Origin: an uncultured Gammaproteobacteria bacterium
Lineage (GTDB): Bacteria > Pseudomonadota > Gammaproteobacteria > Ga0077536
Assembly (NCBI GenBank): GCA_938075585.1
Contig: CALJHG010000003.1
Location: 1-56,230, forward strand
Reading direction: 5' to 3'
Length of the DNA: 56,230 nt
Part shown: piece after piece, positions 52,671 through 56,230 of the stretch
Numbering within the stretch: position 1 is the first letter of the stretch
Layout of the letters: every line of letters starts with the position of its first letter
Made by a program: the position numbers and the translations under genes
Notes under the pieces: model-generated
Database searches by the model: none
Told to the model about the DNA's origin: nothing
The model's input: the letters and a program-made list of their open reading frames with translations, nothing else

Positions 52671-53357
52671 CTACTCTGAAGGATCTGTGCCAGCGTCATC
52701 GGTCGCAGTATCTTCTCCGTCTGAGGTCTCATCCGCGCCGTCAACCTCTTCAGTATCAGGTCCTTCCTCTTCTTCGACCATTCTAGGCATCGTCACCTGA
52801 ACTATGGCCGCCGCGCCGTCCCCGCCACTGGTGATGGCTGTAATCTCAACACCATCAGGCAGCACCAAGTCAGCAAGATGAACCGCTTCACCCACACTTA
52901 GATTAGCTACATCTACTTCTATAGATTCTGGCAGATCTTTCGGCAAACAGGTTATTTCAATTTCTGTCATTAAACGCGCAATAACTCCGCCTTCCTGCTT
53001 GACGCCGATACAGTCCTCTTCATTCAAAAAGTGCACTGGGATGCGGATGCTAAGCGCAGCGGACTCATCCACCCGCTGAAAATCCATGTGCATGACAAAT
53101 GGCTTATAAGGGTGCCGCTGCATATCCTTCAGAACTACTCGCTCAACCTTTCCGTCTATAGAAAGATCTAAGATCTGAGAATAAAAAGATTCTTGCGAAG
53201 ACGACTTCAAAACATCTGAGTGTTTGAGTTGTATCGACAAAGCTGCTTTCTTTGCCCCATAAACAATAGCTGGAACTATTTCTGACTTACGTAGGCGGCG
53301 GCTCGCACCCTTGCCCGTATCGCCGCGACTTTCCGCGACTAAAGTAAATTCATTCAT
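52671..53357 (-). CDS. rplY: 50S ribosomal protein L25 (CTC-type two-domain form)
   Basis: L25 binds 5S rRNA loop E. The N-terminal L25 domain (LVAESRGDTGKGASRRLR, VPAIVYGAKK) is followed by the TL5/CTC beta domain and a very acidic tail after VEEEEGP. The 228-residue length is the long CTC form rather than the E. coli short form. GGAG lies 11 bp before the ATG. Its 72-bp leader is listed separately. Confidence 0.96.
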   Translation of the reverse strand: MNEFTLVAESRGDTGKGASRRLRKSEIVPAIVYGAKKAALSIQLKHSDVLKSSSQESFYSQILDLSIDGKVERVVLKDMQRHPYKPFVMHMDFQRVDESAALSIRIPVHFLNEEDCIGVKQEGGVIARLMTEIEITCLPKDLPESIEVDVANLSVGEAVHLADLVLPDGVEITAITSGGDGAAAIVQVTMPRMVEEEEGPDTEEVDGADETSDGEDTATDDAGTDPSE

Positions 53358-53429
53358 TTCTAATCTCCAATAAATAACACAAAATTAAGCGGTTCCCGCC
53401 CGCGACCAGACGGTCCCACACTCGATATA
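53358..53429 (-). promoter_or_regulatory. candidate L25 autoregulatory leader (5S loop-E mimic)
   Basis: Between the prs stop and rplY the transcript carries GAGTGTGGGACC, a GACC/GGTC hairpin (53404-53415), then GCGGGCGGGAACCGC. In 5S rRNA the L25 site reads GTAGTGTGGGG, hairpin, then GCGAGAGTAGGGAAC. The order GTGTGGG-hairpin-GCG-GGGAAC is shared. L25 feedback on rplY translation is known in E. coli. The match is by eye only. Confidence 0.35.
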
Positions 53430-54383
53430 CTAATCAACAAACATTGAGCTCAAAGATTGGCTCGAATTAATCCGACGAATACTTTCGGCTAACAATCCTG
53501 CCACAGATAACTGGCGGATCTTACCCGAATCTATCGCTTCTTGCGACAATGGAATGGTGTCTGTCACAACTAGCTCATCTAGCGGAGAGCCACAAATTTT
53601 TTCTATGGCATTGCCTGACAACACAGGATGCGTGCAGTAAGCTACCACTTTTTTCGCTCCGCTTTCTTTTAATGCAGACGCCGCGCTGCACAGAGTGCCC
53701 GCTGTATCGACCATATCGTCAACCATGACACAGGTTCGATTTCCGACATCACCAATAATATTCATGACTTTAGATTCATTTGCTTTAGGTCGTCTCTTGT
53801 CTATTATGGCTAAATCGGCATCATCTAGACGTCGCGCGATAGCCCGCGCCCTCACAACACCGCCAACATCGGGCGACACAACCATCAAATCTTCGTACTC
53901 GTGCTTCCATATATCTCCAAGAAGCACCGGTGACGCGTATACATTATCCATTGGAATATCAAAAAAACCCTGTATTTGCTCAGCATGCAAGTCCACCGTT
54001 AGAAATCTAGTAGTGCCGACATGCGTTATCATATTAGCAACCACCTTAGCGGTAACCGGGACCCTCGCCGAGCGAGGTCTACGATCTTGACGCGCATAGC
54101 CGAGATACGGCACGACTGCTGTTATACTTTGAGCAGAAGCTCGCCGCAGCGCATCAACCATTATGAGTAGCTCCATAAAATTATCGTTCGTTGGTGCGCA
54201 GGTGGATTGAATAACTATTGCATCTCGACCACGTACATTTTCAGCAACCTCAACCATGGTTTCGCCGTCACTAAAGGCACCGACTACTACCTTCCCGAGT
54301 GGCACATGAAGATGCTTGGCAATAGCAACTGCTAGCGCAGGATTCGCATTTCCGGTACACAGCATTAGGGAGTCATCAATCAT
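53430..54383 (-). CDS. prs: ribose-phosphate pyrophosphokinase
   Basis: Prs makes PRPP from ribose-5-phosphate and ATP for nucleotide, His and Trp synthesis. The 317-residue sequence has [18 protein letters not shown], the [18 protein letters not shown] region and the PRPP loop [16 protein letters not shown]. Length is standard. Downstream of tRNA-Gln on the same strand, as in many Gammaproteobacteria. Confidence 0.97.
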   Translation of the reverse strand: MIDDSLMLCTGNANPALAVAIAKHLHVPLGKVVVGAFSDGETMVEVAENVRGRDAIVIQSTCAPTNDNFMELLIMVDALRRASAQSITAVVPYLGYARQDRRPRSARVPVTAKVVANMITHVGTTRFLTVDLHAEQIQGFFDIPMDNVYASPVLLGDIWKHEYEDLMVVSPDVGGVVRARAIARRLDDADLAIIDKRRPKANESKVMNIIGDVGNRTCVMVDDMVDTAGTLCSAASALKESGAKKVVAYCTHPVLSGNAIEKICGSPLDELVVTDTIPLSQEAIDSGKIRQLSVAGLLAESIRRINSSQSLSSMFVD

Positions 54384-54494
54384 CGGTTTAAGCGCCTCAT
54401 CGCATCAAGAGTATGCCACAGTAAATTTGAAAGCAGAGCCTCATATAAAGATTATCCCATTTTAATGGCGATAAACCTATCACCTGCCAAAATA

Positions 54495-54569
54495 TGGCTG
54501 GGGTGCCAGGATTCGAACCTGGGAATGCTGGGATCAAAACCCAGTGCCTTACCGCTTGGCGACACCCCA
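54495..54569 (-). tRNA. tRNA-Gln (anticodon TTG)
   Basis: The minus strand gives a 7-bp acceptor stem TGGGGTG/CACCCCA, the D arm with GCCAAGCGGTAAGGC, the anticodon arm CTGGG-TTTTGAT-CCCAG with TTG, the T loop GGTTCGAATCC and an encoded CCA end. The sequence is close to E. coli tRNA-Gln. It sits between ispE and prs. Confidence 0.98.
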
Positions 54570-54581
54570 AAACTTCTGACG

Positions 54582-55445
54582 TTAGCCCTTCAAACCGTCG
54601 GACTCTTCATCAATCTTCTTCAACAAAGGAGAGTGATTCTCTCGCTCCGCTGCGAAACCAATCCACTCACTTGGAAGAGCACGCTCCACAACCTCTAACT
54701 CTTCGCGACACTCAAAAAGTGCAAAGACGCTTGATCCTGTTCCACTCATTCGAGATGGGCGATAGTGACCAAGCCAATCAAGCGCATCCCCGACGCGAGG
54801 GTATAAACGACGAGTGACTAACTCGCAATCATTCCGACTGCTAGCCATTGAAAATTCATGCATTTTGATGGCGTCAGTATCCCGTGTCAACAAAGGATCG
54901 TTAAATATCTCTTGTGTCGGCACCTCACAATTAGGAATAATAACAAAAATAGGTCCTACTTCTGGAGAAAAAGGGGACAATTTCTCCCCGATCCCCTCTG
55001 CCCAAGCGCTTTTCCCCCTTACAAAGATAGGTACATCAGCACCTAGCCTGAGCCCTAAGGCAATCAGCTCACTTTCGGGCAAATTGAGTCCCCAGATAAT
55101 ATTCAAGGCAACTAATACGGTAGCAGCATCGGAACTCCCCCCGCCTAAACCAGCACCCATTGGAATGCGTTTATGCACCGAAATTGTTACGCCTTTCGAA
55201 CCCGGCACATGCTCTCTTAACAACTTTGCCGCCTTGACGGTTAAGTCATCTTCACTAGACACTCCGCTCAGGTCAGAATCTCTCTCAATAATTCCGTCAT
55301 CTCTTACTTGAAAATCAATTTGATCGCATACATCAATGAATTGAAAAATGGTTTGTAAGTTATGATAACCATCCTCGCGCCTCCCGTTTATCTGCAAAAA
55401 GAGATTGATTTTAGCAGGAGCCGGCCAACCCTTAGATATAATCAA
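54582..55445 (-). CDS. ispE: 4-diphosphocytidyl-2-C-methyl-D-erythritol kinase
   Basis: IspE phosphorylates CDP-ME in the MEP isoprenoid pathway. The GHMP-kinase motifs are WPAPAKINLFLQINGRRED with the catalytic region, IPMGAGLGGGSSDAATVL as ATP loop, and MSGTGSSVFALF. Only a TTG (55443-55445) is available as start, directly after the lolB stop with no spacer; the protein then begins right before WPAPAK, as in the family. Translation is probably coupled to lolB. Confidence 0.95.
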   Translation of the reverse strand: MIISKGWPAPAKINLFLQINGRREDGYHNLQTIFQFIDVCDQIDFQVRDDGIIERDSDLSGVSSEDDLTVKAAKLLREHVPGSKGVTISVHKRIPMGAGLGGGSSDAATVLVALNIIWGLNLPESELIALGLRLGADVPIFVRGKSAWAEGIGEKLSPFSPEVGPIFVIIPNCEVPTQEIFNDPLLTRDTDAIKMHEFSMASSRNDCELVTRRLYPRVGDALDWLGHYRPSRMSGTGSSVFALFECREELEVVERALPSEWIGFAAERENHSPLLKKIDEESDGLKG

Positions 55446-56087
55446 TTATCGAATCTCCCATTTTTTTAATACTATCCGCGACTTAACGTCTTGACAGCCA
55501 ATTGACAACTTCCTAGGCACATTAGGGTGCCGATCGTCGTAGTAATCTTTGTAGACAACCTCACAGCCAAATTGAAAAAAACTAACGTATCTACCCACTT
55601 TATCCGTTAACTCGGTCACTAAATTGTCCCGACTGCTTTGATCTGGAATACCTACTAGCCAGTATCGTAATTGCGACAAAGGAACACTCCAGCCGAGCTG
55701 CGCCAACATCAATTCCTCAGGCGTACTCGCTAAAAAAGACTGACCATCAGAAGTTAACAAAATTACCTTTGTATTATTGCCACGAATAGTCAGCGCGCCA
55801 CTACCAAATGGACCTGAAAGCCGCAGATTATAAGCGGCGCCAATTTGAGTCCAAATCAAATCTGCACTGAGGGAATCTTCACTCGTCTGCACCGATATCC
55901 TGGCCCGAGCCGTCCAATGGGTTAAAGCCGCGATCTTTGCTTCGTGATCTTCTACAGACTTTAACTGCAAAACCTTCGGTTGCTGATCATTATTACTAAT
56001 GATTGAACATGAATGCAAAATCAAACAAGAACACGCAACAAGTAAAATTCGGAGGGTAACCTCGAGCTTGGTAAGCTTAAGCGTCAT
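55446..56087 (-). CDS. lolB: outer-membrane lipoprotein receptor LolB
   Basis: LolB takes lipoproteins from LolA and inserts them into the outer membrane. The signal peptide ends at the lipobox LHSC; the mature part shows LTHWTARARISVQT, ADLIWTQIGAAYNLRLSGP and FGSGALTIRG, all LolB-like. Length of 213 aa is normal. It abuts ispE. Confidence 0.93.
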   Translation of the reverse strand: MTLKLTKLEVTLRILLVACSCLILHSCSIISNNDQQPKVLQLKSVEDHEAKIAALTHWTARARISVQTSEDSLSADLIWTQIGAAYNLRLSGPFGSGALTIRGNNTKVILLTSDGQSFLASTPEELMLAQLGWSVPLSQLRYWLVGIPDQSSRDNLVTELTDKVGRYVSFFQFGCEVVYKDYYDDRHPNVPRKLSIGCQDVKSRIVLKKWEIR

Positions 56088-56230
56088 TTATTGTCAAAAC
56101 CTAAGTAGTTGTACTTTTTTATTGCACCATCAAGGTATCATCACCGACTGTCGCGCCACAATGAAATCTTAAAAGAAATTTTTGCAGCAGTAGGTAGGAA
56201 AGCCCAGATTGCTCTATAATAAATAAAAAA
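56088..56230 (+). promoter_or_regulatory. divergent upstream region at the window edge with a TATAAT box
   Basis: A perfect TATAAT lies at 56215-56220 on the plus strand, without a clear -35 box. In many Gammaproteobacteria a gene such as hemA is divergent from lolB; the next gene is outside the window, so this is inference. No gene lies in this stretch. Confidence 0.3.

Overview
The window looks like a chromosomal segment of a moderately AT-rich gammaproteobacterium, probably a free-living marine or aquatic heterotroph (lineage inferred, not searched). The main evidence is gene order. The right end carries lolB-ispE-tRNA-Gln-prs-rplY-pth-ychF, and the left part has an asmA-like gene followed by mutY and yggX; both orders are typical of Gammaproteobacteria. 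I see no rRNA, CRISPR array, transposase, integrase or phage gene.

Layout. 1-7,100: the end of a DksA-family gene whose N-terminus is a lysine/alanine-rich repeat tail, converging on an addB-addA recombination pair and a TerB-like gene. 7,200-13,200: rsmE, an alpha/beta hydrolase, argH, an AsmA-like gene, a START-like protein, mutY and yggX. 13,400-15,100: a DUF1326/DUF2182 pair and tRNA-Phe(GAA). 15,100-28,300: mixed catabolic and stress genes, including a DszA/NtaA-type flavin monooxygenase, MOSC protein, glutathionyl-hydroquinone reductase, class II deacetylase, cfa, a VOC protein, a lytic transglycosylase lipoprotein, an enoyl-CoA hydratase, a DUF1329 protein and a single-chain SCOT broken by one in-frame TAA. 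28,600-50,900: an accessory region rich in amide-bond hydrolases. It holds two divergent N,N-dimethylformamidase-like pairs, an acetamidase/formamidase, an amidase-signature enzyme and an M20 amidohydrolase, together with flavin and NAD(P) oxidoreductases, an acyl-CoA dehydrogenase, an MFS transporter and two SDRs. 50,900-56,230: the conserved housekeeping block.

Three things are easy to miss. First, 37,995-38,216 encodes a SelW/Rdx-type protein with an in-frame TGA exactly at the CxxU position, start-coupled to cinA, with a plausible bacterial SECIS hairpin behind the TGA; conventional gene calling would skip it. Second, 31,369-31,705 holds two tandem promoter-to-terminator units without protein genes. 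Their hairpin loops and linkers repeat CCTCCCC/CTCCC, which is complementary to Shine-Dalgarno sequences; they look like a pair of sibling small RNAs. Third, the second dimethylformamidase-like operon carries an additional small protein that resembles the alpha subunits, translated from a TTG start overlapping the beta-subunit stop.

How the genes may work together (inference). The central region could let the cell hydrolyse N-substituted formamides or other small amides and N-acyl compounds, import or export them through the MFS protein, and pass products to oxidoreductases and CoA-dependent steps. The substrates cannot be read from sequence.
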